Of a stretch of 45,844 nucleotides of DNA, positions 23,345 to 34,442 are shown in pieces (the stretch's first letter is position 1; each line of letters opens with the position of its first letter). The DNA lies in the NCBI RefSeq assembly GCF_000485595.1, contig NW_014577245.1:369680-415523 (forward strand), read 5' to 3'. Below the pieces are notes generated by a model. That model was given only the letters and a program-made list of their open reading frames with translations, did not search any database and was not told the origin of the DNA. A program made the translations under genes and the position numbers. This DNA comes from Priapulus caudatus (taxonomy: Eukaryota; Priapulida; Priapulimorpha; Priapulimorphida; Priapulidae).

Positions 23345-24640
23345 ATCCATCCATTCCATCCATCCGCATCCATCCATCCATCCATCCATCCATCCATCCA
23401 TCCACCATCCAAGCCAGGTCCATCCATCCATCCAATCCATCCATGCCATCCCCATCCATCCGATCCAATCCCCATCCACCGACCATCCATCATCCATCCA
23501 TCCATCCAATCCATCCAATCCATCCATCCATCCATCCATCCATCCATCATCCATCCATCCACTCCATCCATCCATCCATCGCATGCCATCCATCCATCCA
23601 TCCATCACATCCAATCCATCCATCCATCCATCCAATCCACCATCCATCCATCCATACCATCCATCCATCCATCCATCCATCCATCCATCCATCCATCATC
23701 CAATCCATCCATCCATCCACCATCCATCCATCCATCCATCCACCTCCAATCCATCCATCCATCCATCCATCGCATCCAGTCCATCCACCAACCACTCCTC
23801 AATCATCCATTATCCATCCATCTCATCCATCCATCCATGCCATCCATCACATTTCCATCCATGTCCATCCATCCAATCCATCCATCGCAGTCCACTCCAT
23901 CCATCCATCCATCCATGGCTCATCCATCCATGCCATCCCATATCCATCCATGCATCCCTCCACATCACTTCATCCATCCATCATCCATTCATCCATTCCT
24001 CATCATCCATCATTGCCATCCATCCATACATCCATCTATCCCTACTATCCATCCACCATCCATCCATCCATCCAGCCATCCATCTCATCCATCATCCATC
24101 CATCCAATCCACCATCCATCCATCCATCCACCATCCATCCATCCATCCATCCATCCATCCATCCATCCATCCATGCCAACATCCATCCAGCATCCATTCC
24201 AATCACCATCCATATCCATCCATCCATCCATGCAGTCCATATGCAGTCCATCCCATCCATCCATCATCCATCTATCCATATACCATCCGATCCATGCATC
24301 CATGCCATCCATCCATCCATCCATCCATCGCATCATCCACTCCATCCATCCATCCAACCGATCCACCATCCATCATCAGCATCCATCCATGCCATCCATC
24401 CATCCTCCATCCATCCATCCATCCATCCATCCTCCATCCATCCAGTCATCCATTCCATCCATCCATCCATCATCATCCATCCATCCATCCATCCCATCTG
24501 CATCCATCCACGCCATCCATCCAGCCATCCATTAAATCCATCCATCCATCCATCATCCCATCCCATCCATCCATCCATCCATCCATCCATCCATCCATCC
24601 ATCCAGCCACCATCCATCCATCCATCATCCATTCACCATA
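23345..24640. repeat. CATC tetranucleotide array, copy 2
   Basis: About 1.3 kb of CATC units, homologous to the array at 12191-13318 through shared rare interruptions in the same order. Frames of up to 400 codons on the plus strand and about 119 on the minus strand are Ser/Ile/His/Pro or Met/Asp/Gly/Trp repeats caused by the array. Confidence 0.95.
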
Positions 24641-25055
24641 TATAGATGCTGGAAATTTTGTGTTGTCACCCATGTCACCAAACATAACACATGCTACGTG
24701 GCATGTTGCACGCCCATGGTGAGACGCACAAGAACCCGACCCACAGACAGCAGCAAGACGGTATAAGCAGTGGATTTAAATTGAAAAAACACACTATAAT
24801 GACTTGGGATCGCCGTGGAATGCACAGTGACAATGAAACCTCGGGTTCTACTTAGAGAGAATATTGATATATAGGATTTGAATTATGTGTATCGTGGTGT
24901 GAGTTGCATAAGTAACACATCGCCTATGGTATTGAGAGGGTATATACGTAGCATATAGCCCTCTACCGTGCTATAGCAAATTTTAATGAGAAATGTAGTG
25001 TACACGAATCACTGCTTTGGTAATTAAGTAAAGATGGCGTTCGTGGCGTTTCTAA
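24641..25055. other. no recognisable feature
   Basis: Unique-looking sequence. No frame, array or RNA gene that I can support. Confidence 0.5.
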
Positions 25056-25063
25056 GCTAGCAT

Positions 25064-25114
25064 CAGGAGTGTATCAATACACAATTGTATCAATACACAA
25101 TTGATACACTCCTG
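25064..25114. mobile_element. minimal 51-bp palindromic element with target-site duplication
   Basis: Terminal inverted repeats CAGGAGTGTATCAAT and its complement surround a tandem pair of GTATCAATACACAATT (25071-25086 and 25087-25102). Direct repeats flank it: GCTAGCATC at 25056-25064 and 25114-25122. If the outer C/G pair belongs to the element, the duplication is the 7-bp CTAGCAT; if not, it is 9 bp. It cannot encode protein, so it must depend on an outside transposase if it moves. It shares its ends with 23069-23155. Confidence 0.7.
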
Positions 25115-25311
25115 CTAGCATCACTGAACACCGCTTCGGAATCGGTCGTTGGAAGGCGGGGTGTGTGACGAGGAGTTTACATGCGCGCATGACAAAAATA
25201 TTACAATACATGTAATAAGAGCACCTGAAAATACGTGTATGTGTACAACACGATTACGTTATGAAGATGAATATGTTTCATGGCTGCCACCATCCTTCAC
25301 TTCATGAATAA

Positions 25312-25339
25312 CCCCCCCCCACACACACACACACACACG
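25312..25339. repeat. C-run plus CA microsatellite
   Basis: Nine C residues followed by nine CA units. Confidence 0.9.
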
Positions 25340-26285
25340 ACACGCATTATCAATGATACGATAGCACGACGATTTCAAGTGAAAGTCTCTCTCTAAACGT
25401 CCTCAAATTACGATATGCAAACTTGCTCAAAACGAGAGACAGTCGTTCTAGATCAGCAAATGCTTGCGGTGCAATCATACATTCGCGACGTGGCGTCTGC
25501 CTTCCCGCTGATAAAAATATATCCCGCTAATACGCGTTAATAGTTCATCTACTAACAATCGCAAACGGGAGAACTACGTCGTGCATGCCAACATCCCGTA
25601 ACAGAATCAAGGTCGTTTTCACTATTTTTATTATTATTTTTACTGCTACTAAAACATTTATGATTTTATTGCCGCATTTATTTCCCTCGCAATCTAGGTC
25701 TATAATGTTGCAGTATGGAACTGTGGTTTCGCAACACTACACTACGCTTCTACTGTTTCAGTACTGATGTTCACGCTAAATAGGGATGCCACAGCTGACA
25801 AGAAATTCCTTTATGTATAGGTGCGTGAGACGCAATATAGTATAATGACCGTCACCGCCCCGCAATATCGATGTTGGCCCGAATCGATTCATCATCGATA
25901 GACTTTAGTTACACGATTCTACGTACATATACACGGTTGTTGTTTCTCGCCACTAATGAAACGAAAGTTAGTTTTGGGAATCAATGAGAAGCAATCATTG
26001 CCTACTTGCCTATACTATACCGACACATCTGGCGACGATCCGTGATAACGCACACAAACCGCGACGCGAAAGCGACCATGCAGTCGGCGATATTGCAAAT
26101 ATCATCGATCGGCTGATTGATCGATGATTCGAGCGCGGTCGAGCTCATCTCGCTACGTTCTTCATACATATAAATGATGACGGCGGGGGGAGGGGGAGCC
26201 CTGTAGGGCCTACTCGGGGGCAAGTTAAACGCCGTCGATGCGCTAATCAAAACAGCGCGGGCTGGCATTAATATTAGCGCGAACA
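25340..26285. other. unannotated sequence
   Basis: No repeat array or RNA gene. An 88-codon minus-strand frame (26002-26268) and a 60-codon plus-strand frame (25585-25767) have no recognisable family. Confidence 0.5.
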
Positions 26286-26516
26286 GCCGATGTGAGGATG
26301 TGATGGAGAGAGTGTGGATGTGAGGATGTGGTGGAGAGAGTGTGGATGTGAGGATGTGGTAGATAGAGTGTGGATGTGAGGGTGTGATGGAGAGAGTGTG
26401 TATGTGAGGATGTGGTAGATAGAGTGTGTATGTGAGGGTGTGATGGAGAGAGAATGTATGTGAGGATGTGTGGAGAGAGAATGTATGTGAGGATGTGTGG
26501 AGAGAGAATGTATGTG

Positions 26517-26520
<4 letters not shown>
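26286..26520. repeat. 28-bp tandem repeat, about eight units
   Basis: Unit GATGTGAGGATGTG plus RTGGAGAGAGTGTG, starting at 26289, 26317 and so on, with variants AGATAGAGTGTG and GAGAGAGAATGT. It merges into the TG array. The indel-rich copy at 20200 lacks this array. Confidence 0.85.
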
Positions 26521-26587
<67 letters not shown>

Positions 26588-26609
26588 ATATATAATTATA
26601 TGTGTGTAC

Positions 26610-26678
<69 letters not shown>

Positions 26679-26700
26679 TGTGTGTGTGCGCGCGCGCGTG
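26521..26700. repeat. TG microsatellite with TATA interruptions
   Basis: Clean TG array with TATATATATG and TATATATAATTATATG breaks, then a short GCGCGCGCG run. It is the counterpart of the noisier array at 20500-20765. Confidence 0.95.
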
Positions 26701-26714
26701 TGTGGCGGTGGCGG

Positions 26715-27847
26715 TGGAGTGGTGGGATGTAGAGGTATTAAATATATGAATCGGCATTGCTTTCTAGTTGCTTCCGTTGCTAGTTAGTTATCGTCGGAAT
26801 TCCGTCTGTGGAACTCTCGATATTTCGATCGAGACTGGAAAACTATGCGTCTTCCCAGCCGTACTGGTTTCGATATGGATAAAATTACTTCCGACACAGT
26901 CTTTTATCTTATATCTTTTGCTTATATCTTTGATCATTTATCTTCCTTGCTATATATCGATAAACACCGACGAACGTTCACCGACTTAAAACAATATAAT
27001 ATGTAACATAACCGATCGGTTTCGATATGGATAAAGTTACTTCCGACACAGTCGGTTTAACTTTTATCTTCCTTTTTATATATCGATATATCGCGCACGA
27101 ACGTTCACAGACTTAAAAACAATATAATATATAACATAACCGATCGAGGGCACAGGTGGAACAACGAGCCGCACATGTATGCAAAGAGATGAACAAATGG
27201 CAAATAAATAAAATAAAAAGATGAGAGATGAGCAAATAGTAGATAAATAGTGATGACAAGAGCAGCGTAAATATGAATCGTGTTTATTTTGATTAGGGCA
27301 AAATATACGTAAAATTATTAGCGAGCGATTAGTGATAACGCAACGATGATTAACTCGACCTTGAAGGCACTTGATTAGGCGCTCAACTAGAGAATTACAT
27401 ATGCAAATGAGCTTCGGAGATTTTTCATCGGTTGCATAATTTTAGTCCCCCGGATCTAGTTTCAATCTCGAAGTGCTAGTTAGTACGTTTTGCATATTAA
27501 AATGAACAAGTCGGGTTTTCTGCTATATAGAAGCGTTGCATCAGGTTACAGTCAATGTACTGTTTGAATTATTTTACTCAGCTTTTCAGGCCAGTCGCTT
27601 AATGTTACTGCATATATAATTATCATAGATAGTGTAGCAAGTATACTGTGTTAGGCTGTTACTACTACTACTGTACTAGTGTATCCAGGGATTCAATTTT
27701 TTTAAACGTGCGTTTCGACACGCTTACTTACATAACTTCGTGATATGTGATTCATTTTCAATATAGTGATGCACTAAATTGGTTGTCATATCCGTATAGG
27801 AGATGGAATTTTTTGCATAGTTACATTGCACATTCTGGGAAATAGAT
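26715..27847. repeat. block P, clean copy, directly upstream of block Q copy C
   Basis: Counterpart of 20770-22060. It continues without a break into block Q copy C, giving the intact P-Q order. No coding frame is conserved between the two P copies. It contains an internal 152-bp tandem duplication and an ATGCAAAT octamer near 27402, with an inverted TTTGCATATT about 85 bp downstream. Confidence 0.9.
26866..27147. repeat. internal two-unit tandem duplication in block P
   Basis: GGTTTCGATATGGATAAA occurs at 26866 and 27018, each followed by TTACTTCCGACACAGTC, a TTTATCTTCCTT stretch, CGAACGTTCAC and AATATAATAT. The two units are about 152 and 130 bp. The noisy copy has the same two-unit layout at about 20949 and 21115, so the duplication predates the block copying. 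Confidence 0.8.
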
Positions 27848-29875
27848 CAAATGTCCGTCGTATTTGATTCTACACTGGAGGTAAACATTGACCGTAAATG
27901 GTCAATACATACATACATATATATATATATATAGATATATAGATATACCACATATCTATATATATATATATATGCTCACCATTTTTCTCCCTCCCACCAC
28001 GTTTTCGATCAATGTCCTGATGGCTTATACTCATGCATTTTACGCAATCACATGTCAGGCGAGTATTTGCACTGATAATGGCCGCAGCGTCCGCACATCC
28101 ACGCAGCGTCCGCACATCCATCGCGCATTTCTCACATTTTCTACACGCGATGGTATCACGTTTGTTCAATTACTGAATCCCGCTCGGCTTCCCTCCTGTT
28201 TTTTCTGCTCGCTCTCGTTTATATATTCTGCCGGGTGTACGGATTAACCGGCATTCGTAAGTTTATCGTCGTCGTCTGCTAATTGTCATGACAGCTAATC
28301 CACTTTTTGAGTGCTAGTGCTACCGTTATCGCTGGCTCCCTCGCAACTTTCGATCCATGCATCACCCGCCCCTGATTACTGCTGCAGGGAATATCTTAAA
28401 CACCTGTATTGACGAGCGAGGAAAGGCTATTGTCGAGCTACGACCCACTACTACATATTTCATGTCATGCACAGAACCGCGGCCATTTACCAGCCACTTT
28501 CCTGCGCACTCTTGAGGGGAAACTCCCCTCCCCCTTTTTTTATTACTTCATCGCAAGTATTTTGACAATTTATTTAGTACATTTTGCACAGTGAACAAGT
28601 TTACACTCGCCAGCGGCAGTGAAAATATTTTCTCGCCAAACAATCGTTCCAAATCGATATGACCAATTTACGAACTGCTTTGACGAAATTGCAAGTAGCT
28701 GCAAGTAATGCTGGTAATATGGGGTACCCTGGACCATAGATATATACAACACATTTTTATATGTTGTATATATCTATGCCTGGACATTCTGATTCAACGG
28801 AACAAGTGCTGCCATCTATTTAACACGTTGCTGCAGTTGAAAAAACGACGCAATGTTATGCACGTAATTGTTAGCGATGATGATGGAGTTTCTAGTACTA
28901 ATATGAAGCTATATATACACATAACATAAATACATATGTTTTGTTCAAATATATATATATATATATATACATATGTTTTGGTCATATCTTGTTTCTGGTA
29001 TAAAATGCAAAATTGAAACGCCGCGTCGCCAAAAGCAGGGATTGAGGTTTCATGGTCCCCAGGCCTCGCAAATTTCAAGATGGCGGAGGTAACGTGTTTT
29101 GACACGCAAGTGAGATACATGAAGCCTTATATACAGGCGCCACTGTGCGCGCATCACCGCTCTGTGACCACAGACTAACGGCCTCGTATCCACCCATTAG
29201 TTTCAACAGATTTTATAAGCCGAGAATCCAGGAGGTATATGCCGATGGCAGTATTACCCGGCCAGTGGCAAGATGAAACTTGGCAGGTGCTAATGGAAAA
29301 CATCATGTGATCTTCGCGTCTGGAATTGCTCGCTGTACGCTGAGTACATCTGATGTTCATGAACTGGCGTAGAACGAACGATACAATCTAGCCAACCTAG
29401 CTGATGTAAACACACAGTACAATCGGCGAGGCGAGGCAGCCAGGGAGCCTTCAACAAAATTAGAAACCTTTGAAGAAACTTTGTCGCTAGAGCCGTTATC
29501 ACGCGCTGTATCGCAAGAGGGCGTCCGCGAGTGTATGGTACACGTGACCAGCTCATGATGTCGTGGTTACAGCTAGGATGTAGGATGGCTACAGTTTAGG
29601 CAGCGAATTAAAACTTTTTTATCACGAATAGTTGTTGACGTAAACTATAGATTTTTCAATAAACAAGCAAACACGTATAGGGTTTGGGTTACGATTGGGG
29701 TTCTTTGTTAGGTTTAGTGTTAGGACTAGGGTTATGGTTGGCGATAGGGTTAGGGTAAGAGTTAGCCTTACGCGTATAACCGTATACGCGTATGACAAGA
29801 ATTTACCGCGCTTCCCCACCCTCTTCGAAACTGGCAGCAATTTGTTCTGGACGAAAGCGGAGCAGCACCCCCCAA
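27848..29875. repeat. block Q, copy C (clean, 3' truncated)
   Basis: Nearly identical to 2466-4495 with four substitutions (28716, 29697, 29718 and 29778) plus AT-array changes. The match stops abruptly after CCCCCCAA at 29875. Copies A and B there continue with CCACTTTTTCCCGCC, while this copy turns into an AT run. It includes the 17-bp hairpin (28735-28778) and TTAGGG-like sequence (29678-29768). Confidence 0.92.
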
Positions 29876-30909
29876 TATATATATATATACCGATATCAGT
29901 AATCACACGTATAAATAATTACTAGTCTCTTTTTTGTTTGTTAAAGAAGTTTGTTCTTCTGTTCTTGTGATCGTGACCACATACGCGAGAGCGCGCGTGC
30001 TCAATGTTGATTTTACCCTGCGTTTTGTTTTGTTCACACGCTGCCATTCTTGCTCGCTAGCTTTAATGGCCAACGAAATTCGCATCCTAAATTCACAGTT
30101 CCGTTTGGGGGGCTGTCGGAGTTCACAATGGAAAATTCCCATTTTTATCAGCGGGATTCCCACACGCGAGTCGGCAGCGGCAGAACACATTTAAAACAGC
30201 CCTCGACCGTCCGTGAATACCCCTCACGAGCGTGGCATGAGTAGAGCCTAGTGGTTCGCACACAGCCGTAGTTAGCACAACCACTTTCGCACATGAAATT
30301 CTCATGAAACTTTCATGTTCTCCGACTGCTCATGCAAATCTTTAAAATTGCATTCAATATTTGCCGACTTGCGGAGTAATTGAGCGATGTTCCATCGTGT
30401 CTGCATCGCATGCCCGCGAACCGAATCGAATTAATTATGCATAATATTATTCAACTCGTGAAATGAAACACTGGCGATATCTATCACATTGATGGGTAAT
30501 TCTCCCAGCGGTCGCCCCCAGTGATGAACACTTCATCATTGCTCCTAGCGAGCGACGCAGCAGTACGCGAATCACAGTACAAGTCACCGCATCTGCACTA
30601 CAATGAGATACGATAGTTGGCTTCCCCTGCTAGCTAGCCAGTGGGCCTCTATTCGCACGCGTTTAACCGTTAAACGCGATTTGACTTCGCACTGCCATGC
30701 TCGGCGTGCGTGAACCCGTGCAAGACGTGTACAGCCATGCATCCTTCGCTTTAAGATCGTCCGATCAATCGCCAGGCTCATTTTCGACGTATTCCTTCAT
30801 TTCCCGCCTAATTTCCAACCTTTATTCTCGCGCGTTCTCCGACACGCCTGTCACGTGTGTCATATTAAGAATAATTAGTGACTGGCTGTCGGACGTCATG
30901 CGACGGCTG
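29876..30909. other. unannotated sequence after an AT run
   Basis: A short AT run (29876-29889) is followed by unique-looking sequence. Frames of 60-95 codons on both strands overlap each other and show no recognisable family. Confidence 0.5.
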
Positions 30910-31050
30910 TAGAATCATCACATGCCTACATAGGAACGATTTCTAACGTAATGAATCTCTCGAATGCGGAGACGTATAAAAAGAAGTTTCGGCGAAAGGA
31001 GTAAGAAGCAATAACGATGACGTTGCATGCGGTGTGTTGTAAAAAAAACC
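30910..31050. repeat. dispersed repeat R, copy 1
   Basis: Matches 32504-32652 in the same orientation. Shared words include GAACGATTTCTAACGTAA, ATGAATCTCTCGAATGCG, GGAGTAAGAAGCAATAAC and GACGTTGCATGCGGTGTGTT. Copy 2 carries a roughly 10-bp insertion (AGAAATCATA). The edges are undefined and no frame is preserved between the copies. Confidence 0.8.
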
Positions 31051-32503
31051 ATTCATGTCGACGCGGCGAAAATATACAAAATCGACAAAAAATCCCGTAT
31101 CTGAAGTTTAGTAAGTAGTCTGTATTTAGATTTTTAAGTGGACGGCCCATTGACACATTGCCGCCACATGCCTGACTAATTTCTTAGCTTCTTTCTTCTA
31201 GCTTTCCCAGAAATCTCTTTAACCTCCGCACTGTTGAATGTCACAGACATACGAACAAATCCTCGTCATTTCTCTCTCGTGTAGAAAAGACAAAAGCGCA
31301 ACACAAATCCATGCAGTTGTCGCTCAATGTAAACAACTTCTAGAAGGTAGTTTTGCATTTTATCCTTTTGTAGAACAGCTGCCGGGAGGGGGGGCGAACA
31401 CAGCTTCCGACAACGCTGATTCGCTGATAGACTCACGTGAGCAACGCGCCACGGGCGCCGCACGCACAATCACCTTCCGCGCAAAACATAACACCTCGCG
31501 TATCGATTCAAGCATAGCCGAGAGACATGAATACCAAATAGGCAGGTTCGCTCTATTTCAATGCAGTTTATAATCCAATTGAACAACACACATCGCGCGG
31601 CAGTGCCATTCAGTAAATCACAATTTCGCCGACGACGTACGAGAGAAAGTATTAGACAAGGGAGTGTTAATTCCACCCGCGGGATCAATGCCAGACGCAG
31701 CGAATCGATAGAATCAACATTTCTAGATGGTGAGACGCGCATTGTTTGTTTCATCCGTGCGCAGCCCATAGAAATAATATACTGGTTAGACAATATAGCG
31801 TCTCTATATATTTCTATGGCGCAGCCGCACTTTCATGCTGATGATTATCACTTTCACGACTTCACACGGCTCCGTCGCTCATCTGCGATTAGAATGAAGC
31901 AAGTAGAACGTGTGCTTTGTTGCTGGGAGCCCCGCACAGGCAACGCAGCACACAATAGTATCGCAGGCCTCTCTAGAATGACGTACGTTGAACTCGTGCG
32001 TTTTTCTTCTTCGATATAAGTAGGCGGACGGTAAAAAATGATGAATCCGAAGATGATCAATGACGCAATGATGGGCGTATACGGTGGAATTCGTTTCAGA
32101 CCGTAGGTGGATACCATACTAAGACTAACGCCAGGGGTCAGTCGCCGGTCACATCACAGTTCGGCCAAGGGTCACCGCTAGCGGTTGCAATGAGCGAGTC
32201 ATCCGAGGAAAAACTTTACGCGATGTAACCGTAAAAAAAAATCCTTACCGCGCCTATATGGCGCATAGGGCGGTGCCTATCTCCGTTTCAGTAACCCGGA
32301 GGCCCCGCACTGCTTTCACAGTAACATGCTACAGGTAAGGGGGTTAGTCCAACTGTAGCAGTGCGAGGATGTAACCGTAGGTCAGTGTAAAGTCAGTGTA
32401 ACCGTAAAGCACGGCATCGCGGTTTACAGCGAAGCTGGTCGCTTTGAAGGGGAATAAGTGGGGGGAGGGGGGAGGGAGGGGAAAGGGAGGAACGGTATTT
32501 CGA
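31051..32503. other. unannotated sequence with two overlapping frames
   Basis: Plus-strand frames of 111 codons (31238-31573) and 152 codons (31561-32019) are the longest non-repetitive frames in the window. The second is Arg- and Ser-rich. I recognise no domain, and no clear splice or promoter context decides for a gene. A GCGCCTATATGGCGC hairpin lies near 32257. G-rich sequence occupies about 32460-32492. Confidence 0.45.
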
Positions 32504-32652
32504 TAGAATATCCACATGACTACATATAGAACGATTTCTAACGTAAAGAAATCATAATGAATCTCTCGAATGCGAAAACTTATCAAAGAGGTTTCGGCGT
32601 ATGGAGTAAGAAGCAATAACAAAGACGTTGCATGCGGTGTGTTGAAAAAAAA
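32504..32652. repeat. dispersed repeat R, copy 2
   Basis: Partner of 30910-31050. It ends in an A-run (about 32645-32652) as copy 1 does, which would fit a retroposed fragment, but no target-site duplication is visible. Confidence 0.8.
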
Positions 32653-33192
32653 CGGGCGGGAACCGAACTTCTTGTTACTTTACTCCGCTTTGTAGGCGAG
32701 TTAGATGGTGGGGGAGGGGCGGTACGGTGTTTCTTGCACGCATGCGCATAGGACGGGGACCGTATTTCTTGGCTACGTTCACCCCGCTTTTCTATTGGTC
32801 GATGGTATGATGGTGGGGGAGGAAAGGTACGGTATTTCCTGCACGCATGCGCATAGCGGGCGGATACCGCATTTCTTGCTACTTCACCCCGCTTGTAAGC
32901 GAGGTAGATGTGGGGAAGGAAAGGTACGGTATTTCCTGCACGCATGCGCACGGGGCGATACCGGCATTCTTGCTACTTCACCCCGCTTTGTAGGCGAGGT
33001 AGATGGTGGGGGAGGGGCGGTACGGTATTTCCTGCACGCATGCGCATAGGGGGCGGATACCGCATTTCTTGCTAATTTACTCTCCGCTTGTACGGCTTGA
33101 CCAATAAGTTAGATGGGAGAGGGAGGCGGTACGGTATGTCCTGCACGCATGCGCATAAGGTGGGCGGTGACCGTATTTCGTGCTACTTTACT
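32653..33192. repeat. minisatellite of about 100 bp, five units
   Basis: GCACGCATGCGCA recurs at 32736, 32841, 32938, 33034 and 33143, giving periods of 105, 97, 96 and 109. Each unit also has GGTACGGTATTTCCTGC, a GCGGATACCG stretch, CTTGCTACTTCACCCCGC and GTAGGCGAGGTAGATGG. The core on the minus strand, TGCGCATGCGTGC, is one base from the NRF1-type GCGCATGCGC palindrome. The Pro/His-rich frames here are repeat by-products. Confidence 0.88.
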
Positions 33193-33560
33193 CCGTCGTA
33201 ATTTGTTATGCTCTTCTCTCTTCAGGAGGCCGATGCTAATGCATTGATCAGCGGGAAACAGACATGTTAGAGCAGCATCTAGTGTCACCGGCCCGAGTAC
33301 TATACGCTCTGCTTACTAGCTGTAGTATATCCATAGATATGTGTTGTGTATATCTATGGTATAGCATAACGTTAAGTAGACGTGCATTTGTCGCGCCCAT
33401 CATCAAATCACGCCATTCAGGGGAAACTGTTACTAATATCGCGCGAGGTGCGTGATGATGGAGATTCACCGAGGCAGATCAATCTTCAATCACGCCGGTG
33501 CTCACTGACGTGTGAGGATATTACTGATCATTCAGTACTGTAGTGTCAATTACTTTACGC
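33193..33560. other. unique sequence with a short hairpin
   Basis: Arms 33331-33340 (CCATAGATAT) and 33350-33359 are exact complements around a TG-rich loop. They resemble the CATAGATATA arms of the hairpin in block Q. Nothing else is supported. Confidence 0.55.
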
Positions 33561-33745
33561 TAACGACGAACACATACACGCGTGCGTGCGTGCGGCCTGC
33601 GTGCATGCTGAAAAACGTATGCACGCGCACGGGCACTTACGCACACGCACATACTCACACGTACACGCACGCGCAAAGAAACGCACACTCATGAGCGTAC
33701 GCACACGCATGGATGTGTTCACACACGCACACAAGTGCACATGAC
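33561..33745. repeat. degenerate CACG/ACGCACAC tract
   Basis: ACACACGCAC and GCGTGCGTGC words without a fixed period; frames inside are Ala/His/Cys by-products. Confidence 0.7.
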
Positions 33746-33938
33746 CAAACTGAAATGAGTACATGCAATATAAATAAAGCTATTTCTGGCGCCATAGCTT
33801 TTTTACTATGAAAATAAGAATTAGCGTTCCACGCGTCCACTAGTTTTACTAGCTGCAACTTTTTCATAATCGCCCGAAACATTTAGGAAGTTTAACGCAA
33901 TCTTGAGAGCCAAGATGTTGTCCTTGGTGTAAACCTTA

Positions 33939-34442
33939 GGTGAGATTAGATTGAATATGACCCACTAACCACGAATTTCAAGTTCGATCGTATGTAGTAA
34001 CTCCTCACATATAATCTTAATATAATCTTATACACGAGCACGTGGAATGTTTGAATAATAAAATGATCGTATATAAACACGAAATGTATTTACTACCAAA
34101 GTCGTAATGTTTCTCTAATCTCTTTCGCCTATTATTGCCGATAATTAAAGAGCTCTTTATTCTTTATTGTTTGTGCATAGTAGCGTGCGTGCGGTGCAAG
34201 TGTGTTGCCTGTTGCAGAGGAGTATTTGAACGGCATTTACAGAAAATTATCGGCAATAATAGGCGAAAGAGAGTAGAGAAACATTAAGACTTAGGTAGTA
34301 AATACATTCCGTGCTTATTTACAATCATTTTATTATTGAAACATTCTACGTGCTTGTGTATAGGATTATATGCGAGGAGTTATTTCATACGCTAGAACTT
34401 AAAATTCGAGGGTCAGTGGGTCATATTCAATCCAATCCCACC
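33939..34442. mobile_element. foldback element with about 200-bp inverted arms
   Basis: Left arm 33939-34147 and right arm about 34244-34442 are reverse complements at roughly 85-90 percent by eye. Landmarks present in both are ATTGAATATGACCCACT, AACTCCTC, GAATGTTT, AATAATAAAATGAT, TGTATTTACTACC and CGCCTATTATTGCCGATAAT. The arms surround about 95 bp of unrelated sequence. No transposase frame is inside. The outer ends fade gradually, so edges and target-site duplication are uncertain. It is older than the element at 1364-1659, judged by arm divergence. Confidence 0.8.

Noticed and set aside
23443-24722. Frames of 400 and 379 codons
   Set aside because: Both are translations of the CATC array in different frames, with no non-repeat domain.
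26454-26749. Cys/Val-rich frames at the TG array (also 20189-20922 and 44060-44516)
   Set aside because: TGTGTG translates to Cys-Val repeats; these are not cysteine-rich peptides.
31561-32019. A 152-codon frame in non-repeat sequence
   Set aside because: Overlaps another frame on the same strand and others on the opposite strand, has no recognised motif and no supporting splice or promoter context.
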